64,000 nt of DNA from Tidjanibacter sp. (lineage in GTDB: Bacteria > Bacteroidota > Bacteroidia > Bacteroidales > Rikenellaceae), in assembly GCA_017396085.1 (NCBI GenBank), contig JAFQNC010000006.1, positions 26,397 to 90,396 of the forward strand, read 5' to 3'. Below, piece by piece: positions 35,801 through 43,329 of the stretch. The notes beneath the pieces were generated by a model that made no database searches, was not told the origin of the DNA, and saw only the letters and a program-made list of their open reading frames with translations. The stretch's first letter is position 1. Each line of letters starts with the position of its first letter. The position numbers were made by a program, and so were the translations under genes.

Positions 35801-35954
35801 CCACCAACACGCTCGCACCGATGAGGGGCTCGTTGGCCTCTCCGTAGACCACACCACTGATGGTGATATTCTGCTGGGCAAAGGCTCCCGTGGAGAGGAG
35901 CAACGAGCAGATTGCCACAGCGATTGTCCTTATTTTTAATGCGATATTTTTCAT
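32823..35954 (-). CDS. SusC/RagA-family TonB-dependent outer-membrane transporter
   Basis: 1043 aa. Signal peptide ends near AFAQQ. A carboxypeptidase-like N-terminal extension (ISGVVYGEANEPLIGASVLV ... GKYTISAPKTAVLVFDYLGY) is followed by the TonB box region LDEIVVVGYATMKRSDL and the plug domain with IRGVGTVTGDSSPLYIVDG and LKDASASAIYGARAANGVIL. The rest is a 22-strand barrel ending VVTFGVELKF. Imports oligosaccharides across the outer membrane with TonB energy. Stop overlaps the possible upstream SusD ATG, so the pair is coupled. Confidence 0.97.
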   Translation of the reverse strand: MKNIALKIRTIAVAICSLLLSTGAFAQQNITISGVVYGEANEPLIGASVLVEGTTRGTITDVEGKYTISAPKTAVLVFDYLGYTTEKVNVAGKNKVNVTLKAETVLDEIVVVGYATMKRSDLTGSVSSVSSKSIEGFKTGSVVEALGGQIAGVNITSTDGTPGASQEIKIRGVGTVTGDSSPLYIVDGFEVSDISYLANQDIKSVDVLKDASASAIYGARAANGVILITTKEGREGRSEVSYNGSMSFRALSKHLDVLSPYDFVALQMELNPSRYGQRYYQSGEDKEGVPYKYQSLEDYRTVEGVDWQDEAFRNTWSQSHDVSIMGGDKDTKYTASFSHFDEDGLFQANTFAKNSARLKFTQQVYKWMRFDASINYTNSLTTGVGTGGGTLSNIIQYRPTGGLFVSDYQLRYNTVDPTLEEVGLSNSNYFNPILNSEKVDQSKKIDQWIGNASLNVQLAKGLSFKSAFSYNEAFRRDDVFYREGSNMAYRTAGPYGNSKMQKQLRWTNNNVLTYKKTFAKKHNTQFVLGHEVSYNAVEFLYAESREFPLDDLGVNNLGMGAVPSFVESSKTDNKRLSFFARAFYDYDSRYMLTATLRADASTVFSANNKWGVFPSFAAAWNIAREDFMENTKDWLSNLKLRLGWGTVGNDRISNYLSLDLYNDHKIGMGSSQVTVLTPAQLANQNLRWEGSTTTNVGLDVSLYSGRINLTVDAFVKDSKDLLLAQNLSYVTGFGEQWQNVGKIRNKGIEFTLNTINVNTKDFYWSTDLNVSFIRNTLVALQDGTDYILSRSGFNSNFSSYDYIAQVGKPIGSMYGYVFDGVYQYSDFDVYADGTLHLKEGVVDISEHATEAVAPGFVKYKDMDGDGVITTEDRTIIGNGQPDWFGGITNTLKYRNVDLSFMFQFSVGNEVYNAQRMWSTQSRLEMQNMLSEVADRWTATNASNKVPSAKGYVAYDVYSRFIEDGSFLRLKNITLGYTLPKHIVGKYHISNLRLYATAQNLWCLTNYSGYDPEVSMRSSNLMPAFDYGAYPKSKVVTFGVELKF

Positions 35955-35974
35955 ACCTTCAAACTCTTCTCTTA

Positions 35975-38179
35975 TTATTTATTGTAGTTTGGGTCCAACC
36001 AGATGATAAGCGGGAATGTGTTTTGACCGCCCGTATTCACAGGGTCGATGTTGTTCACATTGCACTGCATCTCGGCAACCACAACGCCGTGGCCATAGCC
36101 ATAGTCATCTTTGAACTTGTCGGGGTTCACAACCAACTGCAAGGTCTCGGGCTCAACATAGGCACCCACAAGACCCAGACGACCATTGGCGCCATTCTTC
36201 TCGCCATAGTAGGACATCGGGGCACAACCACTGTAGTTGGGAGCCTTACCAATTGCCGAGAAGAAGGTTGTCCACACACACGACAGGAAGGTGTCGGCCG
36301 CGGCCTTACCCTCCACGTGCTGTTCGGGACCTCCGAGTTTGTAGAAGAAGAAGTTGCGGCGATAGTCGAGTGTAAACTGCGGTGCCTCGCTGCCATCGGC
36401 TTTGGACACAACGGTGGGGGAAGCACTCCTACCACCCTTCTGGGGATTAACCCTGATGGCAAAGGGAGTGTACTCAACGATGTAGCCATTGCGAGCACCG
36501 GCTTGGTCCACAAACAATGGGAAGAGCCTTGTTACGGCAGCCTCCGAGTCGCCACCGCAGGTTACCTCCAACACTGCAAAGTGGGTGCGGTGTTGTGCAT
36601 CCTTGTTCTCGGCAGCCTTGATGGTCAGCGTACCGCTCTCCTTGTCAATCGTAGCACCCATCTTGGGTGTGCCGTTTGTCTTGTTGATGAGTCTGAAACT
36701 TACGGGCTTACCCTCGGGCAGGTCGTGCTCCTTGATGGGCACCACAAGGTCTTCCTCGCCTGCACGCATACGGAACTGAGCGCCATACTCCTCAATGGGC
36801 TCCAGTTTGAGGTTGTTACCCCACTCCACGAATGTAAACCTAAATGGGTTGGCAACCACGTTAATCTTGAACTTGGCCTGCAAACTACCCTTCACGTTTT
36901 GTGCATTCACAGTGATGGTGGCCTCACCAACGGGGAGTTCGGTGCCCTTCTTGCAACCAACCACACCTGTGGCAGGGTCAATCGTGAGGGCCTCAAAACC
37001 TGCGGGCACATCCACCAGCGAGAAGGTAACCTCACCACCCTGCAACTCCTTGACGGGGTGAGCAATAGAAACACCCGAGATAACCTCGGCGATGTCGTCA
37101 TAGGTCAGCGTTGTGATGGGCGCAATGAAGGAGGTTACGTTGAAGGTGAACACATTGTCGAAGTCCTTGCTACCATAGGCATTGGTGGCCGTTACGCTCA
37201 CCACATACTGCTCGCCATCCTTCACCTTGTCGGTCTCGGGGAAGCGTACAATACCGGTGGCATCGTCCACGGTAATACCGATGGTGTTGGCGGGCGACAC
37301 ACCTTTGAGGGTGTAGACGAGGTTGTCATTGGAGCCCTTCAATGTGGGCTTGGCCGACTTGCCTGCATAACCCACCTCAACCAACATAGCCGAAGGGTTG
37401 TAGTTCAGAGCCATAGGAGCCGAAGTAACCGTAAGCCTCAGTGCATTGCGGAAAATACCATCCTCCGATTCGGCACCCACGATGTAGGTGTTGAGTTTGA
37501 AATCGAAGGTGTAGACCGCAGGCTCAATGGCCTCGTTCTTCTCCACGATGGAGAACACACCCGTGGTGGGGTGTACCTCAAACCACTCCTTGCAGTCGTT
37601 GGCAAGGTCGCCATTCTTGTAGACGTTGGCGAGTTCAAACTTCTTGATTTGCACGTGGCGGTTGCCATCGGTCTTGATTTGGGCGGTGGGCAGAGGGTTC
37701 TCCGCCGAGGGCTCCACGATTGCGCCCCACTCAACCCTCAGGTCGGCAGGCTCCACGAAGATACCATCGGGCACCGGTTTGAGCATATTGATGGAGATAG
37801 CCTCCGGATACTCATACCTCACACCCTCCGACACACAAGCAACGCCAATGACATACTTGCCTGTGGGCAGTTGCTCGGTGTTCTGCAACGAAAACGCACC
37901 ACTCTCGGCATCCAGCACAAAGCACTCCGTCTCGTAGGGGAGGCCATTGAGTTCGATACCAAGCAACTCAAAGCCCGAAGGCTTTGCGCCGTGATAGGTG
38001 GGATTGATACTAATGTTGGTGCCGGGGCTGATTTCGTTGATGCCCGAGTAGTAGAGCGCAAACGATGTGTCCACCGTAAGGTCCTGCTGAGAGCACGAGG
38101 TCAGCACAGCACCACCGAGAACGAACATTGCCACCAGTGGCAACACTCTTCCAATCAGTGATTTTGTAAATCCTCTCAT
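35975..38179 (-). CDS. PUL surface lipoprotein, probable glycan-binding protein
   Basis: 734 aa with lipobox LTSC then SQQDLTVD. Series of Ig-like/cadherin-like beta domains (for example YTLKGVSPANTIGITVDD, VTATNAYGSKDFDN), with a C-terminal DUF4958-like domain starting VEWGNNLKLEPIEEYGAQF that is paralogous to the end of the 28693-31053 protein. First gene of the PUL transcript, 20 bp before SusC. Position and architecture match the surface glycan-binding protein upstream of SusC in the Bacteroides heparin locus. No enzyme motif seen. Confidence 0.78.
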   Translation of the reverse strand: MRGFTKSLIGRVLPLVAMFVLGGAVLTSCSQQDLTVDTSFALYYSGINEISPGTNISINPTYHGAKPSGFELLGIELNGLPYETECFVLDAESGAFSLQNTEQLPTGKYVIGVACVSEGVRYEYPEAISINMLKPVPDGIFVEPADLRVEWGAIVEPSAENPLPTAQIKTDGNRHVQIKKFELANVYKNGDLANDCKEWFEVHPTTGVFSIVEKNEAIEPAVYTFDFKLNTYIVGAESEDGIFRNALRLTVTSAPMALNYNPSAMLVEVGYAGKSAKPTLKGSNDNLVYTLKGVSPANTIGITVDDATGIVRFPETDKVKDGEQYVVSVTATNAYGSKDFDNVFTFNVTSFIAPITTLTYDDIAEVISGVSIAHPVKELQGGEVTFSLVDVPAGFEALTIDPATGVVGCKKGTELPVGEATITVNAQNVKGSLQAKFKINVVANPFRFTFVEWGNNLKLEPIEEYGAQFRMRAGEEDLVVPIKEHDLPEGKPVSFRLINKTNGTPKMGATIDKESGTLTIKAAENKDAQHRTHFAVLEVTCGGDSEAAVTRLFPLFVDQAGARNGYIVEYTPFAIRVNPQKGGRSASPTVVSKADGSEAPQFTLDYRRNFFFYKLGGPEQHVEGKAAADTFLSCVWTTFFSAIGKAPNYSGCAPMSYYGEKNGANGRLGLVGAYVEPETLQLVVNPDKFKDDYGYGHGVVVAEMQCNVNNIDPVNTGGQNTFPLIIWLDPNYNK

Positions 38180-38233
38180 TGTTTAGGTTAATTATTTAGT
38201 TAGTTAATCACAAAAAGATTTCATCTTTGACCA

Positions 38234-38269
38234 CAAATATACAAATTTATGTATAAGCATCATCTACAA
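38234..38269 (-). promoter_or_regulatory. Predicted PUL promoter
   Basis: On the minus strand two overlapping -7 candidates lie side by side: TAAATTTG (38249-38242) with a TTG 17 bases upstream (38269-38267), and TATATTTG (38241-38234). Start of transcription would be near 38230, leaving a ~50-base leader before the first PUL gene. Confidence 0.55.
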
Positions 38270-38391
38270 CATTGTCCAATTTTTCTTTATTTCTTTGCGA
38301 GGAATATCAATTTTGTGCAAAATTATTTTCATTTTGTGCAACCATCCGCCCTTGCCGCCCCTTTGTGGCAACTTTTGCCCCAAATGAAGCG

Positions 38392-38421
38392 TTGCTTATA
38401 GGGCAAAATTACCTAAATTTG
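38392..38421 (+). promoter_or_regulatory. Predicted promoter of the CE7 esterase gene
   Basis: TTG (38392-38394), 19-base spacer, TAAATTTG (38414-38421); matches the Bacteroidetes consensus. The start codon follows 47 bases on. Divergent from the PUL promoter within the same 289-bp gap. Confidence 0.6.
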
Positions 38422-38468
38422 TAGCAACATAAAAAAGATAACGTATACGTTCAATAACACAAACCTTT

Positions 38469-39800
38469 ATGAAACGTTTTTTCACCCTCCTCTCCCTATT
38501 GGTGGTGGCCCTCACCATAGGCGCACAGAATGTATTCCAACCGGTAGAACTAACCATTGATTCACCCACGGGACTCTACGCCAAAGGCGAACAAGTGAGC
38601 GTCTATGGGCGACTGCTTGAAGAGTGCAACACTCCGCTTGACCTCTCCGTGATGGTCAATGGCACTGTGGTTGAGAACAAAAACAACATCGCTCTCACCA
38701 CCGACACCTGCACTCCGATATGGAGTGGGGCCTTCTCGGAGGCCTCTTCGGTTATTCTCTCGGTGGGCCCGCAGGGCGAGGATAAGAATCGCACCACCAT
38801 AGGTTTTGCCGTGGCTGCCGATGAGTTTCGGCCCTCGTTTGAAAAGCCACGCGACCTGCGCCGCTTTTGGCGCAAACAGGTGCGCACAATGCGCCGCAGC
38901 AAAGCAAGCGTGAGCCTCACCGAAGTGCCCCTACCCGACAAAGATGCGGCAACCTACATCTGCTATGACATCGAAATATCTATGCCGGAGGGCGCACCCG
39001 TGAGAGGTTATATGGCCATACCGCGCAATGCCACAAATCACTCGCTACCCATCACCATATTCGCCCACGCCGCAGGCGTGCGCAAAGCCCACTGCCAATC
39101 CACACCCGAGCGTGCCCTCCATTGGGCCAAGCAGGGCTCCGGCACCATCGCCTTCGACATCAACGCACACGGTTATCTGAACAGACAACCCCAAAGCTAC
39201 TACGATGGGCTTGAAGCAGGCGAACTCAAAGGATACTCCAAGTGGCCCATTGTGGACCACCAATCGTTCTACTTCCGCACAATGTTCCTGCGCCTTGTCC
39301 GCACCCTCGACTACGCCACGACCTCACCCCTCTGGGATGGCGAGCGTGTTTTGGTCTATGGCGAGAGTCAGGGCGGAGCACAAGCTGCCGCACTCGCAGG
39401 CATAGACGAGAGGGTAACAATGGCGGTGATGAACGTGCCCGCAATGACCGACCTCGGTGGTGTGGTTGCCGGCCACAGCGCAGGTTGGCCACAGGCCTAC
39501 TCACGCGGAGCCGCCGACACCTCCACGGCCGAAACATACAGCAAAATCCTACCCTACTACGATGCAGCCCAACTAATCGGACTGACCAAAGCCAAAATCG
39601 TTATGGAGGTGGGCCTAATTGACCGCACCTGCCCTCCCGAGGGCGTGTGCGCCGCCTTCAACAACGCTCCCGGCACCGACAAAACTCTCCTCTCCTACCC
39701 CTATCGCCCCCACACATCGGTAAACTCCCGCTATCGTGGCGAATGGTTTGAAAGAGTGGAGAAGGTGCGCCGCAGCATCATCACCGAGTACCTCAAATAG
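38469..39800 (+). CDS. CE7-type (acetyl xylan esterase / cephalosporin-C deacetylase family) secreted esterase
   Basis: 443 aa. Signal peptide MKRFFTLLSLLVVALTIGA, cut before QN. An N-terminal beta-domain (~130 aa) precedes the alpha/beta-hydrolase domain. Catalytic residues are visible: nucleophile Ser in YGESQGGAQAA, Asp in GLIDRTCPP, His in YRPHTSVNS. CE7 enzymes remove acetyl groups from small sugars and oligosaccharides. Divergent from the PUL, so it may deacetylate products or co-substrates of that system, but co-regulation is only inferred. Confidence 0.88.
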   Translation: MKRFFTLLSLLVVALTIGAQNVFQPVELTIDSPTGLYAKGEQVSVYGRLLEECNTPLDLSVMVNGTVVENKNNIALTTDTCTPIWSGAFSEASSVILSVGPQGEDKNRTTIGFAVAADEFRPSFEKPRDLRRFWRKQVRTMRRSKASVSLTEVPLPDKDAATYICYDIEISMPEGAPVRGYMAIPRNATNHSLPITIFAHAAGVRKAHCQSTPERALHWAKQGSGTIAFDINAHGYLNRQPQSYYDGLEAGELKGYSKWPIVDHQSFYFRTMFLRLVRTLDYATTSPLWDGERVLVYGESQGGAQAAALAGIDERVTMAVMNVPAMTDLGGVVAGHSAGWPQAYSRGAADTSTAETYSKILPYYDAAQLIGLTKAKIVMEVGLIDRTCPPEGVCAAFNNAPGTDKTLLSYPYRPHTSVNSRYRGEWFERVEKVRRSIITEYLK

Positions 39801-39829
39801 TCTCAGCAAACGAAAAAAACATCAAACCG

Positions 39830-40168
39830 ATGGCAACAAGTGAAGACTACATAGCCTATGTAATGGACCAGTTGGAGGCCGCGCGCACGGGGCTTGACCT
39901 TTGGGCCCGCCCGATGTTTGGCGAGTATTGTGTCTACTCGGGCGACAAGCCACTCTTTTTTGTGTGCGATAATGCGGTGTTCGTCAAGCGCATTGAGTGT
40001 GTGGCCGACCTGCTGGCCAATGCCGACCCCGCAGCCCCATTCCCCGGTGCGAAGGATTTTGTAATTTTGGACATTGAGGATGTGCGCCTTGCGGGCGAAG
40101 TGGTCCGCCTGCTGGACATCCACAAACCTATGCCCAAACCCAAGAGGAAGAGAGTAAAGAGTAATTAG
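39830..40168 (+). CDS. TfoX N-terminal-domain protein
   Basis: 112 aa, a stand-alone TfoX_N domain: ATSEDYIAYVMDQLEAA, WARPMFGEYCVY, LFFVCDNAVFVKR, a conserved aromatic/Gly pattern of the TfoX/Sxy family. In Proteobacteria full-length TfoX regulates competence; single-domain versions have unknown roles, often near housekeeping genes. Lys/Arg-rich C-terminus. 29 bp after the esterase and probably co-transcribed. Its last codons and TAG stop lie in a tandem repeat (agtaatt/agtaa). Confidence 0.85.
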   Translation: MATSEDYIAYVMDQLEAARTGLDLWARPMFGEYCVYSGDKPLFFVCDNAVFVKRIECVADLLANADPAAPFPGAKDFVILDIEDVRLAGEVVRLLDIHKPMPKPKRKRVKSN

Positions 40169-40189
40169 TAATTAGTAAATATTTCTACT

Positions 40190-40278
40190 GCATTTGATAG
40201 CCCCACCAAGTGCCCCTCCCCTACGAAAGGGGAGGCTGGGAGGGGTGGTCGAAATTGCAAACAGCGACTTTGTCGCAG
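40190..40278 (+). repeat. ~90-bp dispersed element, copy 2
   Basis: Core CCCCTCCCCTACGAAAGGGG, then GGAGGCTGGGAGGGGTGG and TCGAAATTG. It ends in a hairpin different from copy 1: CAGCGAC-ttt-GTCGCAG. Confidence 0.9.
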
Positions 40279-40307
40279 AAAAAGAGTAATTAGTAAAGAC
40301 TTTTCTA

Positions 40308-40495
40308 TGCTTTGGTAGCCCCACTTAAGTACTCCTCCCCTACGAAAGGGGAGGCTGGGAGGGGTGGTCGAAATTGCGCTCGGCGGCCTCGCCGAGCAGG
40401 AGGCTGGGAGGGGTGGTCGAAATTGCGCTCGGCGGCCTCGCCGAGCAGGAGGCTGGGAGGGGTGGTCGAAATTGCAAACAGCGACTTTGTCGCAG
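40308..40495 (+). repeat. ~90-bp dispersed element, copy 3, with internal 49-bp tandem expansion
   Basis: Starts as copy 1 (tgctttggtag). The 49-bp unit beginning GGAGGCTGGG is at 40350, 40399 and 40448. The first two units end in the GCTCGGCG/CGCCGAGC hairpin and the third ends in the CAGCGAC-ttt-GTCGCAG hairpin of copy 2. Confidence 0.9.
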
Positions 40496-40557
40496 AAAAA
40501 GAGTAAAGAGTAAAGAGTAAAGAGTAATCAGCAGTCAGCAATCAGCAGTCAGCAAAC

Positions 40558-40587
40558 AAAAAAAAGGCCGTCAATTTGACGGCCTTT
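40558..40587 (-). terminator. Rho-independent terminator of tRNA-Gln
   Basis: Stem GGCCGTCA/TGACGGCC (40566-40573 with 40577-40584), loop of three, followed on the minus strand by eight T (complement of 40558-40565). It directly follows the tRNA. Confidence 0.9.
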
Positions 40588-40589
40588 AG

Positions 40590-40660
40590 TTGGGTTGCAC
40601 GGACTCGAACCATGAATAACAGGACCAGAATCTGTTGTGTTACCATTACACCACAACCCA
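40590..40660 (-). tRNA. tRNA-Gln (anticodon CTG)
   Basis: 71-base cloverleaf: acceptor stem TGGGTTG/CAACCCA, D arm GTGT-AATGGTA-ACAC, anticodon arm ACAGA-TTCTGGT-CCTGT with anticodon CTG, T arm CATGG-TTCGAGT-CCGTG and discriminator A. The closing pair of the anticodon stem (31-39) is A-C rather than A-U. CCA is not encoded. Own promoter and terminator flank it, so it is a single-gene transcript. Confidence 0.95.
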
Positions 40661-40669
40661 ATAGCGGCA

Positions 40670-40699
40670 CAAAAGTACGGCTTTTTTTTATTTCTGCAA
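40670..40699 (-). promoter_or_regulatory. Predicted promoter of tRNA-Gln
   Basis: Minus strand: TTG (40699-40697), 19-base spacer, TACTTTTG (40677-40670). Ends ten bases before the tRNA, the expected distance for start of transcription. Confidence 0.7.
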
Positions 40700-40848
40700 T
40701 AGTTTTGGGCGATTTTTTTTATTTTTGTTGCAATAAACCCCACGGGTGGGCGTTCTAATAGCAAGTAGAAAACAACTTTTTTGCCTATGAAGCAACACTC
40801 CTTTTTTTGTTCATTGCATAATATAAAACTTTCAAAAAAGAGAACACT

Positions 40849-42345
40849 ATGAAAAAGGTAATTCTTATGATTGCAGGCGCATTGGGTTGCGCTGCTGTGG
40901 GCGGACTCGGTGCCGCTGCCGTATTGAATAGCGAGAACACCGTGGTGGTGTCGCAAGACTCCGCCACAAACATAGAAATTCCCACCGGCGACTCACTGAT
41001 GGGTGCCAATCAGGGGCTCAACCACTTTACCACCTACACCAAAGATAGTTACCCCGACCTCACCTATGCGGCCGAGAATGCCGTAAAGGCCGTGGTGAAC
41101 GTGGAGGTGGTGATGACCGTAAAGGGGCAGCAGGGCTTCGACCCCTTCTTGCAGTTCTTCGGCATCCCGCAGGGCTACGGGGCTCCCTCCACACGTGAGG
41201 CCAAGGCCGGCGGCTCGGGCGTAATCATCACCGATGATGGCTACATCGTAACCAACAACCACGTCATTGAGAACGCCACAAAGGTGAAGGTAAAACTCAA
41301 CGATGGGCGCACCTTCGATGCCGAGATTGTGGGCACCGACCCCACCACCGATGTGGCACTGCTGAAGGTGGATGGCAAAAAGTTGCCCTTCCTGCGCTTC
41401 GGCTCCTCGGACGCATTGAGGCTTGGAGAATGGGTGCTGGCCATTGGCTCGCCCTTCGACCTGCAATCGACCATCACCGCAGGTATCGTGAGCGCCAAGG
41501 CCCGCAACCTCGGTGCCATACCTTCGCAATACAGCATTGAGTCGTTCATCCAGACCGATGCGGCCGTGAACCCCGGTAATAGTGGTGGCGCACTCGTGAA
41601 CACCGCAGGCGAGTTGGTGGGTATCAACACCCTCATCCAGTCGCAGACAGGCAGTTACATCGGCTACTCGTTTGCCGTGCCGAGCAGCATTGTGCAGAAG
41701 GTGGTGATGGACCTCAAGGAGTACGGCATCGTACAGAGGGCACTGCTTGGCGTTCAGTATCAGGAGATTAACAACGACTTCATTGAGCAGATGGGCGAGC
41801 AAACGGGCATCAGCGAGATTGGTGGTGCCTATGTGGCCGAGGTTACCAAAGATGGTGCAGCCGAGGCGGCCGGCATCAAGAAGGGCGATGTTATCCTCTC
41901 CATTGACGGAGTAAAAATCGACTCTTCGGCCCGCTTGAGCGAGATTATTGGCAAGCACAGGCCCAACGACAAAGTGAAAATTTCCGTAAAAAGAGGCGAC
42001 AAAGTGAAACAAATTGAGGTAACCTTGCGTAATAGGGCAGGAAAGACCGAACCAATTAGTAAAGACGAGGTTGTGTTGGCCGGTGCTCTGGGTGGCGACT
42101 TTGCCGAGGTGAGCGCAAAGATGGCAAGGCAACTCGGCATTGAGGGCGGCGTTAGGGTTACCGCCGTGAAAGAGGGCGGTTTCTTGGCCAAGGCAAGGGT
42201 TAGACCGGGTTTTGTCATCACCCACATCAACGAAAAGGCTGTTCGTGAGGTTGCAGACCTCGACCGCATTGGCGAGAAAATCACCTCAATAGACGGAATC
42301 TACCCCTCCACAGGTCGCTCGGCAAGTTACTCGCTGGTTGAGTAA
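40849..42345 (+). CDS. htrA: HtrA/DegP-type periplasmic serine protease
   Basis: 498 aa. N-terminal signal or membrane anchor (VILMIAGALGCAAVGGLGAA). Trypsin-like domain with the catalytic triad His138 (TNNHVI), Asp168 (DVALLKV), Ser245 (GNSGGAL), followed by two PDZ domains (about 290-390 and 405-490). Acts in the periplasm as protease and chaperone for misfolded envelope proteins. It is followed by rpoD at 123 bp on the same strand. Full length and intact. Confidence 0.96.
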   Translation: MKKVILMIAGALGCAAVGGLGAAAVLNSENTVVVSQDSATNIEIPTGDSLMGANQGLNHFTTYTKDSYPDLTYAAENAVKAVVNVEVVMTVKGQQGFDPFLQFFGIPQGYGAPSTREAKAGGSGVIITDDGYIVTNNHVIENATKVKVKLNDGRTFDAEIVGTDPTTDVALLKVDGKKLPFLRFGSSDALRLGEWVLAIGSPFDLQSTITAGIVSAKARNLGAIPSQYSIESFIQTDAAVNPGNSGGALVNTAGELVGINTLIQSQTGSYIGYSFAVPSSIVQKVVMDLKEYGIVQRALLGVQYQEINNDFIEQMGEQTGISEIGGAYVAEVTKDGAAEAAGIKKGDVILSIDGVKIDSSARLSEIIGKHRPNDKVKISVKRGDKVKQIEVTLRNRAGKTEPISKDEVVLAGALGGDFAEVSAKMARQLGIEGGVRVTAVKEGGFLAKARVRPGFVITHINEKAVREVADLDRIGEKITSIDGIYPSTGRSASYSLVE

Positions 42346-42468
42346 GAGAGGGCGCACGCAAGCCCTACCCTTATGTAATAATTAGGGGGAGAGCGCACGG
42401 CAGCGGTTGGTATCGGTAGAGAAAAAGAGGAGAAACAAGAAAATAAGACGTAATAAAAATTAGGGAAA

Positions 42469-43329
42469 ATGAGGCAGTTAAAAATCACAAAATCTATCAC
42501 CAACCGCGAAAGCGCATCGTTGGACAAGTACCTTCAGGAGATTGGTAAGGAGGAACTCATTACCGTTGAAGAGGAGGTAGAACTCGCCCAGCGCATCCGC
42601 AAAGGCGACCAAGAAGCACTCGAAAAACTCACCAAAGCCAACCTTAGGTTTGTGGTGTCGGTGGCCAAGCAGTACCAAAATCAGGGCCTTTCGCTGCCCG
42701 ACCTTATCAACGAGGGTAACCTCGGTCTGATTAAGGCCGCCGAGAAGTTTGACGAGACACGTGGCTTCAAGTTCATCTCCTATGCCGTGTGGTGGATTCG
42801 TCAGTCGATTTTGCAGGCTCTGGCCGAGCAGTCGCGCATCGTGCGTCTGCCCCTCAATCAGGTGGGCTCGCTCAACAAGATTAACAAGGCCTTCGGTCGC
42901 TTTGAGCAGGAGAACGAGCGCGTACCCTCGCCCGAGGAGTTGGCCGATATGCTTGATATTCCCAAGGAGAAGGTTTCGGACACCCTGCGTGTGTCGGGCC
43001 GCCACGTGTCGGTGGATGCTCCCTTTGCCGATGGCGAGGACAACAACCTGCTGGACGTGCTTGTGAATGCCGATTCGCCCAACGCCGATAGGGGCCTCAT
43101 CAACGAGTCGTTGGCCACCGAGGTGGACCGTGCACTGGACACCCTCACCGATAGGGAGAAAGACATCATCAAGTACTTCTTCGGCATTGGTTGCTCGGAG
43201 ATGACTCTGGAAGAGATTGGCGAGAAGTTTGGCCTCACACGTGAGCGTGTGCGCCAAATTAAGGAGAAAGCAATCCGCCGCCTGCGCCATAGCAGCAGGA
43301 GTAAGTTGCTCAAATCCTACCTCGGATAA
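42469..43329 (+). CDS. rpoD: Primary sigma factor RpoD (short Bacteroidetes form)
   Basis: 286 aa. Region 1.2 [14 protein letters not shown], region 2 with [20 protein letters not shown], region 3 and region 4 [20 protein letters not shown]. It lacks region 1.1 and the large non-conserved insert of E. coli RpoD, as is normal for Bacteroidetes, where it recognises TTTG/TAnnTTTG promoters like those in this window. The stop is immediately followed by the ~124-bp repeat copy at 43330, whose hairpin probably ends the transcript. Confidence 0.97.
   Translation: MRQLKITKSITNRESASLDKYLQEIGKEELITVEEEVELAQRIRKGDQEALEKLTKANLRFVVSVAKQYQNQGLSLPDLINEGNLGLIKAAEKFDETRGFKFISYAVWWIRQSILQALAEQSRIVRLPLNQVGSLNKINKAFGRFEQENERVPSPEELADMLDIPKEKVSDTLRVSGRHVSVDAPFADGEDNNLLDVLVNADSPNADRGLINESLATEVDRALDTLTDREKDIIKYFFGIGCSEMTLEEIGEKFGLTRERVRQIKEKAIRRLRHSSRSKLLKSYLG

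Larger units (their letters stand above)
40169..40556. repeat. Repeat cluster between TfoX gene and tRNA-Gln
   Basis: No gene. Contains tandem agtaattagta tracts (40160-40179 and 40284-40297), two copies of the ~90-bp dispersed element (40190-40278 and 40308-40495), and a gagtaaa / cagtcagcaat tract (40499-40553). Tandem tracts bracket both element copies. Confidence 0.9.

Noticed and set aside
35912..38161. Long open frame (749 codons) on the plus strand opposite the PUL surface lipoprotein
   Set aside because: Translation shows no domain, signal or membrane pattern and mirrors codon use of the real gene on the other strand; similar antisense frames lie opposite SusD (31108-32826), the lyase (24985-26571) and others.
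40350..40495. 49-bp direct repeats considered as a CRISPR array
   Set aside because: Units are contiguous with no unique spacers, and no cas genes are in the window.
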